Positions 16,813 to 26,807 are shown, counted from the first letter of the stretch. The stretch: 64,000 bases of DNA from Janthinobacterium saanense (GCF_014200675.1 NZ_JACHCI010000015.1:62001-126000), one strand, 5' to 3'. The notes: generated by a model not told the origin, from the letters alone. Made by a program: numbers and translations.

Positions 16813-18897
16813 ATGAAATCTCTCCCCATTTTGATGGCATGCGCCATCGCCATGCCCGCCGTGGCGCAAACGAATACCAACGCTTTCTCTGTCCCGCCCG
16901 AGATGAAGGTCATCGTCACGGCGATTAGCGACAGCTACCGTCCCGCCGCCGATACGGCGCAGATGTTGTCGCGCACGCCGGGCTACAGCGTGGCGGCCGG
17001 TGGCGGCGTGTCCGGCTTGCCGATGGTCAATGGCTTTGCCGATGACCGCCTCAAAATACGCATCGACGGCATGGAAATCACCTCGGCTTGCGCCAACCAT
17101 ATGAATGCGCCCTTGTCTTATATCGACCCGCAGCAGGTGCAGCGCATCAGCCTGCTCGCCGGCGTGACGCCCGTCAGCGCCGGCGGCGACAATATCGGCG
17201 GCACCATCGAAGTACAGTCCGCCGCGCCCGTGTTTGCGCAAGCAGGCGGGCCATTGCGCACCGAAGGCAGCCTTGCCGTGGCTGGCCGCAGCGTCAACAA
17301 CAGCGTATCGACCAGCGCTACCGCATCGGCCGCCACCGACAAGTTCAGCATAGGCTACAGCGGCGCCTACACGCGCGGCCAGAGTTACGACGATGGCCAT
17401 GGCAACAAGGTGCTGGGCAGCATGGTCGAAAGCATCAACCAGGCCATCGTGCTGGCGGCCCGTGGGGAAGGGCAGCAAGTGACCTTGCGCGCTGGCGTGC
17501 AGCATATTCCTTACCAGGGTTTTCCGAATCAATATATGGACATGACGGATAACCACGGCCAGTTCGCCAACCTCGCTTACAAGGGGCAGTTTGGCTGGGG
17601 TGTGCTTGACGCGCGCGCCTACTGGCAGCAGACCGACCATGAAATGGGCTTTTTCAGCAGCGAGCGGCCCGGCACCATGCCGATGCTCACGCATGGCCGC
17701 AATACCGGCTATGCGCTGCAAGCCAGTTTTCCCACCAGCACGGGCGAATTGCGCCTGGGCCAGGAATACCACGGTTTTCGCCTCGACGACTATTGGCCGG
17801 CCGTGCCCGGCTCGATGATGATGGGGCCGCAGACCTACATCAATATCAACAACGGCAAGCGCGACCGCACCGTGCTGTTCGGCGAACTGGAAACGCGCCA
17901 CGATGCGCGCTGGACCAGCATCGTCGGCTTGCGCGGCGAATCCGTGCGCATGGATACCGGCCAGGTGCAATCGTATGGCGACAATATGATGAATATGGCG
18001 GACACGGCAGCGGCCAAGGCCTTCAATGCGCGCGACCACAATCGCCGCGACACGAATATCGACGCCACGGCGCAGGCGCGCTTCGAGGCGGACGCGAACA
18101 GCAGCTATGAATTCGCGCTGGCCCGCAAGACGCGCTCGCCGAATTTGTACGAACGCTACTCCTGGGGCCGGGGCACGATGGCGATGACCATGACCAACTG
18201 GTTTGGCGATGGCAATGGCTATGTGGGTAATCTGGGCTTGAAGCCGGAAACGGCGTACACGGCGGCTTTCACGGCCGACTGGCATGGCGGCGGTGACGCT
18301 GGGTGGTTTGTGCGGGTCAACCCGTATTACAGCAAGGTCAACAATTACATCGATGTCGATGTGCTGGGGAGTTTTAATCCGTATATGCAAATGGGCGCCA
18401 AAGGCAATCTCTTGCAGTTCGCCAATCATGACGCCCATCTTTACGGCGCCAACCTGTCCTGGCAATTGCCCCTGGCCAACAGCACGCGCTGGGGCCGCTT
18501 CACGGCTACCGGCAACGCCGCCTACACGCGCGGCAAGCGCAGCGAGGGCGGCGATCTGTACCGCATGATGCCGCTCAACGCCTTGTTTGCCGTCGAGCAA
18601 GCGGTAGGCGCCTGGCGCAACCGCATCGTAGCCAAGGTGGTGAGCCGCAAGGATGACGTCGATGCGCGCCGGCTGGAACCTCTCACGGGCGGCTACGCAC
18701 TGGTCAACCTGCGCAGCAGCGTGGCCGTCAACAAGATGGCGAGCCTGAACTTTGGCGTCAGCAACCTGTTCAACCGCGCTTATGCCGATCCGCTGGGCGG
18801 CGTTTACCTGTCTGGCCTGCAAGCCAATGGCGGTGCGCTGCAAGCCTTGCCGGCCGAGGGGCGCTCGATTGAAGTGGGCTTGCAACTGAAGTTTTAG
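16813..18897 (+). CDS. OprC/NosA-like TonB-dependent copper receptor
   Basis: A 694-residue outer-membrane receptor with signal peptide MKSLPILMACAIAMPAVAQ. The plug carries Cys93-xxx-Met97 in SACANHMNAPLSYIDP, and an extracellular loop carries His276-x-Met278 in QTDHEMGFF. The CxxxM/HxM pair, with similar spacing, is the copper site known from Pseudomonas OprC (Cys143/Met147 and His323/Met325). The barrel ends IEVGLQLKF with the usual terminal Phe. The start is set by the signal peptide. It follows a DUF2946 gene and is probably co-transcribed, giving a copper-uptake pair. Confidence 0.85.
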   Translation: MKSLPILMACAIAMPAVAQTNTNAFSVPPEMKVIVTAISDSYRPAADTAQMLSRTPGYSVAAGGGVSGLPMVNGFADDRLKIRIDGMEITSACANHMNAPLSYIDPQQVQRISLLAGVTPVSAGGDNIGGTIEVQSAAPVFAQAGGPLRTEGSLAVAGRSVNNSVSTSATASAATDKFSIGYSGAYTRGQSYDDGHGNKVLGSMVESINQAIVLAARGEGQQVTLRAGVQHIPYQGFPNQYMDMTDNHGQFANLAYKGQFGWGVLDARAYWQQTDHEMGFFSSERPGTMPMLTHGRNTGYALQASFPTSTGELRLGQEYHGFRLDDYWPAVPGSMMMGPQTYININNGKRDRTVLFGELETRHDARWTSIVGLRGESVRMDTGQVQSYGDNMMNMADTAAAKAFNARDHNRRDTNIDATAQARFEADANSSYEFALARKTRSPNLYERYSWGRGTMAMTMTNWFGDGNGYVGNLGLKPETAYTAAFTADWHGGGDAGWFVRVNPYYSKVNNYIDVDVLGSFNPYMQMGAKGNLLQFANHDAHLYGANLSWQLPLANSTRWGRFTATGNAAYTRGKRSEGGDLYRMMPLNALFAVEQAVGAWRNRIVAKVVSRKDDVDARRLEPLTGGYALVNLRSSVAVNKMASLNFGVSNLFNRAYADPLGGVYLSGLQANGGALQALPAEGRSIEVGLQLKF

Positions 18898-19003
18898 CGG
18901 GTAGTTGAACCCTCTTCATCTGTCGCCTGAGCAAGCATCCTTTGCCAGGCGGCGCCTGATGTTGTCTAATCATGGCTGCTTTTGACGAGATAACGAGGTA
19001 TCC

Positions 19004-20338
19004 ATGCTATCCCCCCACTTTATAAGCGTCTTGCGCGCCGACTTCCCCCTGATCAACGCCTTGACAGCCTTGCAGCCCTTGGGCTGGTTCAATCCCGCCA
19101 TCGCACCGTCTGCCGAAGCGCTAGGCGATGTGGGATTGACGCAGGATGACGTGGACGACGCCAGCGCCCGCCTGGCCCGCTTTGCGCCTTATCTGGCCAA
19201 AGTGTTTCCTGAAACACAGGCCAGCGCTGGCATCATCGAGTCGCCCATCGTGCCGCTGCCCGCCATGCAGGCAGCGCTGAAAGTGGCGTCTGGCAAAATC
19301 TGGCTCAAGCAGGATAGCCATCTGCCGATTTCCGGCTCGATCAAGGCGCGTGGCGGCATCTATGAAGTGCTGAAGCATGCGGAAACCTTGGCTTTGGATG
19401 CGGGCTTGCTTAAAAAAGGCGATGACTACAGCCTGCTGGCCAGCGATGCCTTGAAGGCTTTCTTTGGCCAGCATGCCATCGCCGTGGGCTCGACCGGCAA
19501 CCTGGGCTTGTCTATTGGCATCATGAGCGCCCAACTGGGTTTTCGGGCCAGCGTGCATATGTCGTCCGATGCGCGGCAGTGGAAGAAAGACAAGTTGCGC
19601 GCCCATGGCGTGACGGTGGTGGAATACGCGCTGGACTATAGCGTGGCGGTGGAAGCAGGGCGCAAGCAGGCGCAGGGCGACCCCAGCTGCCACTTTGTCG
19701 ATGATGAAAACTCGCACGATCTGTTCCTCGGTTACGCGGTGGCGGGCGAGCGTTTGAAACGCCAGTTCGACGCAGCCGGCGTGATCGTCGACGCCGATCA
19801 TCCACTATTCGTCTACCTGCCCTGCGGCGTGGGCGGCGGCCCTGGCGGCGTAGCCTTCGGCTTGAAGCTGGCCTTTGGCGATGCCGTGCACTGCGTATTT
19901 GTCGAACCGACCCACTCGCCCTGCATGTTGCTGGGCGTACATACTGGCTTGCATGAAGGCATCAGCGTGCAGGATATCGGCATCGACAATGTAACGGCCG
20001 CCGATGGCCTGGCCGTGGGCCGGCCTTCCGGTTTCGTGGGCCGCGCCATGCAGCGTTTGATCGATGGCTATGTCACGGTCAGCGATGAAACACTGTACCG
20101 CTTGCTGGCTATGCTGGAACAAACCGAAGGCTGGCGTCTGGAACCATCCGCCGTGGCCGGTTTTGCAGGCATTGCTCACGTGCTGGAGGCGCACGATTAT
20201 CAGCAGCGCGTCGGTTTGACGCCGCAGCGTTTGCAGCAAGCCACGCACCTGGTCTGGGGCACGGGCGGCAGCATGGTGCCCGCCGCCGAGATGGATGCTT
20301 ATGTAGCGCGTGGCAAGGCGCTGCTGGAGCAGGGCTGA
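19004..20338 (+). CDS. dsdA: D-serine dehydratase (D-serine ammonia-lyase)
   Basis: A 444-residue PLP enzyme converting D-serine to pyruvate and ammonia; E. coli DsdA is of almost identical length. The PLP lysine is in [14 protein letters not shown], the glycine-rich phosphate loop in [13 protein letters not shown], and the C-terminal WGTGGSMVP is typical. A usable ribosome binding site (AACGAGG) precedes the ATG. The stop overlaps the start of a LysR gene that resembles DsdC, and a YddG-like exporter lies convergently beyond, so this is an amino-acid detoxification and use cluster. Confidence 0.93.
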   Translation: MLSPHFISVLRADFPLINALTALQPLGWFNPAIAPSAEALGDVGLTQDDVDDASARLARFAPYLAKVFPETQASAGIIESPIVPLPAMQAALKVASGKIWLKQDSHLPISGSIKARGGIYEVLKHAETLALDAGLLKKGDDYSLLASDALKAFFGQHAIAVGSTGNLGLSIGIMSAQLGFRASVHMSSDARQWKKDKLRAHGVTVVEYALDYSVAVEAGRKQAQGDPSCHFVDDENSHDLFLGYAVAGERLKRQFDAAGVIVDADHPLFVYLPCGVGGGPGGVAFGLKLAFGDAVHCVFVEPTHSPCMLLGVHTGLHEGISVQDIGIDNVTAADGLAVGRPSGFVGRAMQRLIDGYVTVSDETLYRLLAMLEQTEGWRLEPSAVAGFAGIAHVLEAHDYQQRVGLTPQRLQQATHLVWGTGGSMVPAAEMDAYVARGKALLEQG

Positions 20339-21255
20339 TGGTCGCCGGCGCCCCGCTGACGGCCAGCCAGTTCGCCAACCTGCATACCTTTTTGGTTGCG
20401 GCGCGCCACGCCAGCTTCGCCCTGGCTGCGCAGGAATTGTCCCTGACGCCCAGCGCCGTCAGCCACCGCATCGCCCGCCTGGAAGACAGCCTGGGTTTGC
20501 TACTCTTCGAGCGCCTGACGCGCCAGGTCAGGCTGACCGCCGATGGTCAGCGCATCTACGCCGCCCTTCAACAAGGCTGGGACAGCCTGCATGCGGCGAT
20601 CCACGGTGGCGATGCTCTGGCCGGCAATATCACCATTCATGCGCGCCCCTCGATTGCGCAGTGCTGGCTGGTGCCGCGCCTGGCCAGCTTTACCGCCCTG
20701 TACCCGGACATCAGCCTCGACCTGAGGGTGGGCAATGAACAAGTCGATTTCCGCGCTGGCCAGGTCGACCTGGCGATCCATTATGGCGACGGAACCTTTC
20801 CTGGACTTGCCGCACAGCACCTGATGGATGAATGGCTCGCGCCCGTCTGTAGTCCAGCCTATGCGCGCGAGCATGGCTTGCAGGGCACGCCGGCAAACCT
20901 GAAAAACGCGACCATACTGCACGACACCCTCGCTTGGCCCGCCTGCGCGCCGGATGCTGAATGGCAATCATGGGCAGCCGCGCTAAGCCCGGCAGTAACA
21001 TTACCCACCCGCAGCCTGCGCTTCGACCGCGCCGACCTGTGCGCGTTAGCGGCTATCCACCACGCGGGCATCGCCATGGGCCGCCGCCAGCTGGTGCAGC
21101 CGTGGCTGGACAGTGGGCAACTGGTGCTGCCCTTCGGCGGTTTCAGTTTGGCCAGTTCGCAAGCGTATTACCTGGTGCATGCGGCGAGGACTCCCTTGCC
21201 GGCGCGGGTGCAGGCGCTGGTGAAATGGTTGATGGGGCAAACGCAGGAAAGCTAG
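20338..21255 (+). CDS. dsdC: LysR-family regulator, DsdC-like
   Basis: A 305-residue LysR regulator. Residues about 10-70 hold the winged helix (HASFALAAQELSLTPSAVSHRIARLEDSLG, then LLFERLTRQVRLT), followed by the two-lobed effector domain. Length and the adjacent dsdA support DsdC, the D-serine-responsive activator. Here it is downstream of and overlapping dsdA rather than divergent as in E. coli, so it would be expressed with its target. The 3' end overlaps the convergent yddG-like gene within a GCTAGC that supplies both stops. Confidence 0.75.
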   Translation: MVAGAPLTASQFANLHTFLVAARHASFALAAQELSLTPSAVSHRIARLEDSLGLLLFERLTRQVRLTADGQRIYAALQQGWDSLHAAIHGGDALAGNITIHARPSIAQCWLVPRLASFTALYPDISLDLRVGNEQVDFRAGQVDLAIHYGDGTFPGLAAQHLMDEWLAPVCSPAYAREHGLQGTPANLKNATILHDTLAWPACAPDAEWQSWAAALSPAVTLPTRSLRFDRADLCALAAIHHAGIAMGRRQLVQPWLDSGQLVLPFGGFSLASSQAYYLVHAARTPLPARVQALVKWLMGQTQES

Positions 21256-22154
21256 CTCTTCTGGCGTGTCGCCCACAGACACAGCAAGGAACCCGCCGTC
21301 ACCATGGCGACCCCATACAGCAGGGAGCGCCCCGGTGTAATGCCCAGCCATAAACTGGTCAGCGTGGCCGACAGCACCGGCGTGAAATAGGACGTGGTAG
21401 CCAGCACCGTCAGGCTGCCGTGCTGGATGCCGAAATTCCAGCATGAATACGCGGTTGCCGTCAGCGCGCCCAGCAGCAGCACCTGCGCCAGCCCGGCATA
21501 GCTCATGTGCAGGGCCGGTGCATCGCTGACAGCATATTTGATCCACAACACCACGGCAGTCGCCAGCAGGAAAAGCGGCACGCCATTTGCGCCCTGGCCG
21601 TAACGGCGCGTCATCACCGAATAGCTAGCCCAGAGAAACGCCGCGCCGAAGGCCAGGCCATAAGCGACCGGGTTGCCGAGCACATTGCTCCACATAAGCG
21701 GGGCCGACAACACGCCATCCCCCTTCATCACCCAGACGATGCCGCTAAAACACAGGGCGATGGCGGGCAGCAGCAGCCATGACCCGCGCTGGCTGCGCGT
21801 CAAGATGGCCAGCAAAACCGTCAGGCTGGGCCACAGATAATTGATCATGCCCAGTTCCAGCGCCTGATGGCGGTCATGGGCCAGGCCCACCGACAAGGCC
21901 AGCGCAATCTCGTAAGCAACAAACAGCGCGCCGCAACCTAGCAGATACATGGGCCGCATCCTGCGCACATTCGGCAAGCCCAGCACCGCCGACGCTATCA
22001 GTCCGCTCGCGCTAAAAATCAAGGCCGCACCGCCCACCGGGCCAAAGATTTCAGAAATGCTGCGAAACAGACCGAGGGAAGCGCTCCACATCAGGATGGC
22101 GGTCATGCCGATCAGGGTGGATTTGCGTTCGGGGTGGAGGGAGTTCAAGAACAT
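21252..22154 (-). CDS. yddG: YddG-like aromatic amino acid exporter (DMT/EamA)
   Basis: A 300-residue inner-membrane protein with ten hydrophobic helices in two EamA repeats. It aligns by eye along its length with E. coli YddG: STLIGMTAILMWSASLGLFR, FGPVGGAALIFSASGL, QALELGMINYLWPSLTVLLAI and SYFTPVLSATLTSL are all closely similar. YddG exports aromatic and other neutral amino acids. The start matches the YddG N-terminus. It is convergent with the dsdC-like gene and may export excess amino acids or analogues. Confidence 0.85.
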   Translation of the reverse strand: MFLNSLHPERKSTLIGMTAILMWSASLGLFRSISEIFGPVGGAALIFSASGLIASAVLGLPNVRRMRPMYLLGCGALFVAYEIALALSVGLAHDRHQALELGMINYLWPSLTVLLAILTRSQRGSWLLLPAIALCFSGIVWVMKGDGVLSAPLMWSNVLGNPVAYGLAFGAAFLWASYSVMTRRYGQGANGVPLFLLATAVVLWIKYAVSDAPALHMSYAGLAQVLLLGALTATAYSCWNFGIQHGSLTVLATTSYFTPVLSATLTSLWLGITPGRSLLYGVAMVTAGSLLCLWATRQKS

Positions 22155-22238
22155 CCTGCTTTTATATTGAGGGATAGGTGTCGCGTCATTATATCGCCCG
22201 CGATGCCGCTACTTGTGCAGTGAGGGAAGTATTCGCGT

Positions 22239-22499
22239 ATGAATAACGATCTGAATTTGGCGATCAACACCTTGCATTCAGGAGCGTACAAGGCTGTCGT
22301 GGTACCCCATCACGGAGATCAGGCAAGCGCTATAGATATTTTCCCGGCGGCGACTGGTGCGGTGGCATTTTTTTCTGCTGGTACTCACCAGCGCTATAAA
22401 CACCCGAGAAAGGTATCCAAAACGGCTCATCATAGCATGGGTTATCGGCGTGTAGTTAGGAACAGGTTGCGGCATATACTGGAGGTCGAGCTACTGTAG
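22239..22499 (+). pseudogene. Metallo-beta-lactamase-fold hydrolase, C-terminal remnant
   Basis: An 86-codon frame reading VVVPHHGDQAS, then AVAFFSAGTHQRYKHP. These match the late part of ComEC/Rec2-like metallo-beta-lactamase hydrolases (the HHG metal ligand and the family's SxGxxxxYxHP). The N-terminal HxHxDH metal site is absent, and no start or ribosome binding site fits an 86-residue protein. The final 25 residues look unrelated to the family. It is probably a truncated remnant at the edge of an AT-rich accessory patch. Confidence 0.55.
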
Positions 22500-22825
22500 G
22501 TGTACGCTAAGAAATAGTTTATTTTTGAATTGCAGAGCTGACCCTGTTTTCTCTTTATCCGCTTTAGAACGTCTATCAAAACTTACTGCGTGTCGTGATT
22601 TTCGGCCCGCGATGCTCACTGTACATTTATATAGCTCTACTTCTCGACTACAATTCACTTTCAGTCATGGATTTTTAAATTTCCATATATGTGAAATTGT
22701 TTTTTGACACGCCGAAAAGTATGAATTTTGAAAATAAAGAGAAGATAATTAAAACTATTTTTTCGGGTAAACTAGCTTAATTGAATTTCGTTGAGATTGT
22801 TTCTCTTAAGTTGGGATTGGTTTAT
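22500..22825. other. AT-rich intergenic stretch, no gene supported
   Basis: About 325 AT-rich bases between the hydrolase remnant and the RES-domain gene. Short frames exist but none shows a domain or a ribosome binding site. Base composition matches the RES gene rather than the chromosome around it, so this is part of the same acquired patch. Confidence 0.5.
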
Positions 22826-24055
22826 TTAATATCCGTATGATATTGTATTAATGCTGATAATTCCCACATCGGATTTTACTATTTCAACATCAAATTTTGC
22901 CTTCCAGTCAATGTGATTTCTCTCTTCTTGAGTGCTGCAGTCAAATAACATGTAGTTTACTCCGTCTGAATTTTGTACTGATTTAAAAGCGATACCGTCA
23001 AACTTCTCATTGCAGTCAAAACGTATATATTCCGCAAGGGCTTGCGTCATCAAATAGTCAGTGTCGTGTAATTTTGCTGGTCGACCTATTTCAATATGTA
23101 AATGCGATAATAATAGACGTAGAATATAACGTTTTTCGTATGATGAATCGAAAAAACTTAATGGACTGTGCTTTAATCTTCCGGAAAGAGCAGTTAGGTC
23201 AAATATTTTTAATTCCTTCGTAGACCTAAATTTTCCAATCACGACTTCATCACCAATTGAGGGCCGAACCTCAGCAATGCATGTTTTAGCGTCGGCTGAA
23301 AGATATAAGTGTGGTATTCCGGCTGCGCTCATTCTATTGTTGGCAGCAATCTCTCTAGGTGGTGCACCCAAATTACTCTCTTGATTTTCACAAAATGACA
23401 TTCGCTCTTTATAGTTTTTTGCGATTCGTGAACGGAAAAAATCGAAACCAGATGGCACCGTTTTTATCACAGGTCGCAGTTTCGGGACATCTAAATCTTC
23501 AGCCGCTAGAGCTTCGTAGATAATATTATCAAAAAGATTGAAAGCTTTTTTATTGAAGAATCTACGGTCATGGTTAAGCTGATTAGCGACATTATTCCAC
23601 TCTCTCAAAACATAGCATTGCTCGTGTTCTTCATCTTCAAAAAGAGAACTTTTTCGTTGATATTCCTGGCCAATGGAGTAAAAGTGATTTTGATCTTCCT
23701 GATCCTCATTGTCAGATGTGATTTCTAACAATTTAATAATCGATGTTAAGGCAGTATGATTTTTACAAAAGAGAGCCTTGTATAAGACGTCTTTCAAAGT
23801 AAGTTCGTATCCTTGATAAATTCCTACATCGATCTCGAAATACTTTTCGAGATTTGCTCTGCAATACTTCGCAATATTAGAGGTGGAAAATGCTTGATCC
23901 ACACTTTTTTTACATCCAATACACAAGCGAGAGGAATATAATGATTCTATTTTATTTGCATTCAAAAATGGCTCGGCTATACATTCGCCACAGATAAACT
24001 CTTCTTTTTCTTCCAATTCTAAAAGTGTGTTTTGTAAAAGATTGCTTTTTAACAT
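22826..24055 (-). CDS. RES-domain protein with N-terminal zinc ribbon
   Basis: A 409-residue protein from an AT-rich gene. Residues 22-48 form a probable zinc ribbon (Cys22-x2-Cys25 and Cys45-x2-Cys48). A helical middle region to about residue 195 may be the HEPN-like segment described in HEPN/RES proteins. The C-terminal half is a RES domain: FFRSR with Arg208, the LGAPP and AGIPHLYLSAD segments, then CIAEVR with Glu262. RES toxins of Xre-RES pairs degrade NAD+. Here no Xre/MbcA-type antitoxin is adjacent, so this is more likely a stand-alone, self-controlled effector, perhaps in defence. The activity is inferred from the family. Confidence 0.75.
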   Translation of the reverse strand: MLKSNLLQNTLLELEEKEEFICGECIAEPFLNANKIESLYSSRLCIGCKKSVDQAFSTSNIAKYCRANLEKYFEIDVGIYQGYELTLKDVLYKALFCKNHTALTSIIKLLEITSDNEDQEDQNHFYSIGQEYQRKSSLFEDEEHEQCYVLREWNNVANQLNHDRRFFNKKAFNLFDNIIYEALAAEDLDVPKLRPVIKTVPSGFDFFRSRIAKNYKERMSFCENQESNLGAPPREIAANNRMSAAGIPHLYLSADAKTCIAEVRPSIGDEVVIGKFRSTKELKIFDLTALSGRLKHSPLSFFDSSYEKRYILRLLLSHLHIEIGRPAKLHDTDYLMTQALAEYIRFDCNEKFDGIAFKSVQNSDGVNYMLFDCSTQEERNHIDWKAKFDVEIVKSDVGIISINTISYGY

Positions 24056-24415
24056 TGTTTTTTCTGAAGTAGTTTTTTGAAGGGTAACGCATAAATTTGT
24101 AATGAGTCAAGGGCATTTTCTGTGTGAAATTTTCAATGGATAGTATTTTTTAAGAAATTAAAGAATAGTGAAAAATAAGACGAATGCTGTTGAGTATTCT
24201 GCTTGTTGCGTTATTGTTAATAGCAAGGGAAAATACTGCCAGTCTGTGCTAAATTACTCAGATAGATAATGCTGATTGTCTTTAAAAGCGGATATGAAGA
24301 GGGGATTGTTTGGGAGGCGCTTAAAAGAGTTTGAGAATGTGTATCCTGCTGACTGATGTGGCCCCGAATTTGCTACACTGCGCCCCTCACTAAAAATCGC
24401 GCCCCAAGGACTCCC
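24056..24415. other. AT-rich intergenic stretch between RES gene and DUF455 gene
   Basis: About 360 bases. The first 250 are AT-rich like the RES gene and should hold its promoter on the minus strand. Composition returns to core-like near 24350, just before the DUF455 gene. I see no gene, tRNA fragment or target-site duplication that would define an insertion boundary. Confidence 0.5.
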
Positions 24416-25234
24416 ATGCACCACCCGCCATCCCTATCGACCTCTGTCACCCCGCAGGAATTGCGCGCCTATGCGCTGGCTTGTCTGGTGGAGGCGGATC
24501 CGGCGACCAAGATAGCGATGGTGTCGGCGATGGCGCAGGCCAAACTTAGCCTTGATCCAACGGCGCCGCTAGCGCCGCAAGGACCGGTGCCTGGCCGTCC
24601 TGAGCGGCCGGAGCTGGTGCCGCCACGGCTGGTGGGGCGGCGGTCCATGGTGACGCAGGAGGGGCGGGCGATGCTGGTGCATGCGCTGGCGCATATCGAG
24701 TTCAATGCCATGAACCTGGCGCTCGATGCGCTGTGGCGGTTTCCCGGTTTGCCGGCTGAGTACTATACGGACTGGCTGCGGGTGGCGAAGGAAGAGGCGA
24801 CGCATTTTGCGATGCTGGTGGCCCACTTGCAGGTGCTGGGCCATGGCTATGGCGATTATCCGGCGCATGACAGCCTGTGGGAAATGGTCGACAAGACGCG
24901 CGGCGATGTGCTGGCGCGCATGGCGCTGGTGCCGCGCACCCTGGAAGCGCGGGGGCTGGATGCGATTCCGCCGCTGCGCGCCAAGCTGGCGCAGGCGGGC
25001 GACATGGCGGCCGCTGCCATCCTCGACATCATCCTGCGCGATGAAGTGGGCCATGTGGAAATCGGCAACCGCTGGTATGGTTATCTGTGCGAGCAGCGTG
25101 GCCTGGAGTTGCGCGCCACCTATGCGGAGCTGGCGGTCCGCTATGAAGCGCCTACCCTGCGCGGCCCGTTCAACCTGGAGGCGCGGCGCAGGGCGGGGTT
25201 CAGCGAGCTGGAACTGGGCGACTTGCCTTCCTGA
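24416..25234 (+). CDS. DUF455 ferritin-like protein
   Basis: A 272-residue helical protein. The DUF455 signature is visible: RAMLVHALAHIEFNAMNLALDAL, then WLRVAKEEATHFAMLVAHL, and later ILRDEVGHVEIGNRWY. The repeated E, ExxH pattern is that of a ferritin-like di-metal site. Members are probably oxidoreductases of unknown substrate. I start at the ATG at 24416, directly before MHHPPSLSTSVTP, since the upstream extension is not family-like. The last 35 bases overlap the convergent PepSY gene. Confidence 0.8.
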   Translation: MHHPPSLSTSVTPQELRAYALACLVEADPATKIAMVSAMAQAKLSLDPTAPLAPQGPVPGRPERPELVPPRLVGRRSMVTQEGRAMLVHALAHIEFNAMNLALDALWRFPGLPAEYYTDWLRVAKEEATHFAMLVAHLQVLGHGYGDYPAHDSLWEMVDKTRGDVLARMALVPRTLEARGLDAIPPLRAKLAQAGDMAAAAILDIILRDEVGHVEIGNRWYGYLCEQRGLELRATYAELAVRYEAPTLRGPFNLEARRRAGFSELELGDLPS

Positions 25235-26807
25235 CGGGCACGGCTTGCACGGTGTTGGCTACCTGCCTGGCCATGCAGGCAAAGGCGAGACTAAACGCCA
25301 TCGCGGTTAATTCCACGGCAGCGCTCTGGCCATCGCCGTTGACCAGGTACCGGCCCAGATGCTGGCCGGTGGTGGCCCAGTTCAGCAGCGGCAAGGCCAG
25401 GCAGAGCAGGGCGGTAGTCCATAATTGATCGAGCCAGGCCAGTCGCGGACTGTTCGTGAAGGTGCGGATCACGGCATGCAGCAGGCTGGCCAGCCAGGTC
25501 AGCAAAAAGGCGCGCACTTCCCACAGTGCGCGTCCATCCCACGCTTCGGGCAATAATCGGTTGGCGTAGAAATACACGATGCAAGCCAGTGCCGTGCCGG
25601 CCAGGGCGGCCACGTTGCACGCTTCGACCACGCGGTAGACGTTGGCCGTGGCGGCGCCGAATTCCATCTCGCTTTTCTTGCGGCGCTTGACGCAAAACAA
25701 GATAGTGCCCGTGGCCATCATGGCGGTACCCATCAAGCCACCCACGAAGTACAGCCATTTCACTGCCCAGCCGCCGAAATGGGCCAAGTGCAACTGCTCC
25801 ATTGCTTCGTGGCTGAACTTGCCGGCGTAAGCTGCATCATGCTGCGTGCCCTCCAGCTGCAGCACCGCGCCGGTGGCGCCATCGAAAACCACCTTGCGCG
25901 GATGGTTCAGCAAGTCGCTTGATGCATCGCCCTGCGTGCTGCGCGCGTCGAAGCGCACGCGCTGGTGCGCATCGCCGGGCAAGTCCAAAGTCATGCTTTG
26001 CGCCGGGCGCTCCATCAGGCTGGTGGCGCGCACCTGCAGGGCGGCCAGGTCGGGCAGGGCGGCCGCTAGTCCGCTGGGAAGTGCTGGCGCCAGCGGCGGC
26101 GGTCTCAGCGCCAGTTCCGTTTGATATTGTTCGTAGGCATCCTTGCCGCCATAGGTTGCTTCCATCGGCCAGGGCATGTAGCTGACATAGAACACCGACA
26201 AACCCGTGTAGACGATCATGAACAAAAACGGCAGCGACAGCACGGCGGTGGCGTTGTGCGCATCGAGCCAGGAGCGCTGGCCCTTGCCGGGGCGGAAGGT
26301 GAAAAAGTCCTTGAAGATGCGTTTATGCACCACCACGCCCGAGACCAGCGCCACCAGCATGCCCATGGACAAGAACCCGACCAGCCAATAGCCGGGCAAG
26401 CCGCCATGCAGCATGTAGTGAAAAGCCATGAAATGCCGGCCGCCCTGGGTTGCTCGTCCCCAGGGCTGGTCCAGCACGTTACCGGTGCCGGGATCCATGA
26501 TCACATTGTGCCTGGAGCCATCGTCTGCCTTCCAGGCCAGCTGCATCGCATCACCTGGGCGGCCTGGCAAGTCAACTTGCCAGGATGAGGCATGCGGCGC
26601 TGTTGTGGCCAGGTAGGCGCTGGCTTGTTCCATGGCATTGCTGTTCACAACCACAGGCAACAGCGGTTTGGCCTGCATCCAGCGCGTGACCGGTTCACGG
26701 AAGACGCTGAGCGTGCCGGTCAGGAAGATGGCGCACAGCACCCAGCCGCAGAACAGGCCGCACCAGGTGTGTAGCCAGGACATGCTTTTACGGAAACTGT
26801 CCTTCAC
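25200..26807 (-). CDS. PepSY-associated membrane protein (iron-regulated reductase-like)
   Basis: About 535 residues with at least four membrane helices and large periplasmic loops, as in the PepSY_TM family (PiuB-like iron-regulated membrane proteins). The family opening KSMSWLHTWCGLFCGWVLCAIFLTGTLSVFREPVTRWM is clear, as are WLVGFLSMGMLVALVSGVVVHKRIF and the paired histidines around WLDAHNATAV. I prefer the GTG at 26807, which has a GGAG and leaves the family N-terminus; a GTG at 26903 is possible but its purine tract abuts the start. Such proteins probably reduce ferric siderophores in the periplasm. No Fur-like box is evident here. Confidence 0.78.
   Translation of the reverse strand: MKDSFRKSMSWLHTWCGLFCGWVLCAIFLTGTLSVFREPVTRWMQAKPLLPVVVNSNAMEQASAYLATTAPHASSWQVDLPGRPGDAMQLAWKADDGSRHNVIMDPGTGNVLDQPWGRATQGGRHFMAFHYMLHGGLPGYWLVGFLSMGMLVALVSGVVVHKRIFKDFFTFRPGKGQRSWLDAHNATAVLSLPFLFMIVYTGLSVFYVSYMPWPMEATYGGKDAYEQYQTELALRPPPLAPALPSGLAAALPDLAALQVRATSLMERPAQSMTLDLPGDAHQRVRFDARSTQGDASSDLLNHPRKVVFDGATGAVLQLEGTQHDAAYAGKFSHEAMEQLHLAHFGGWAVKWLYFVGGLMGTAMMATGTILFCVKRRKKSEMEFGAATANVYRVVEACNVAALAGTALACIVYFYANRLLPEAWDGRALWEVRAFLLTWLASLLHAVIRTFTNSPRLAWLDQLWTTALLCLALPLLNWATTGQHLGRYLVNGDGQSAAVELTAMAFSLAFACMARQVANTVQAVPVRKASRPVPAR

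Noticed and set aside
16789-18885. A 698-codon minus-strand frame opposite the copper receptor
   Set aside because: Antisense shadow. The plus strand carries a signal peptide, copper ligands and a terminal Phe.
22239-22499. A functional small metallo-hydrolase
   Set aside because: Only the C-terminal motif region is present; the main metal site is absent.
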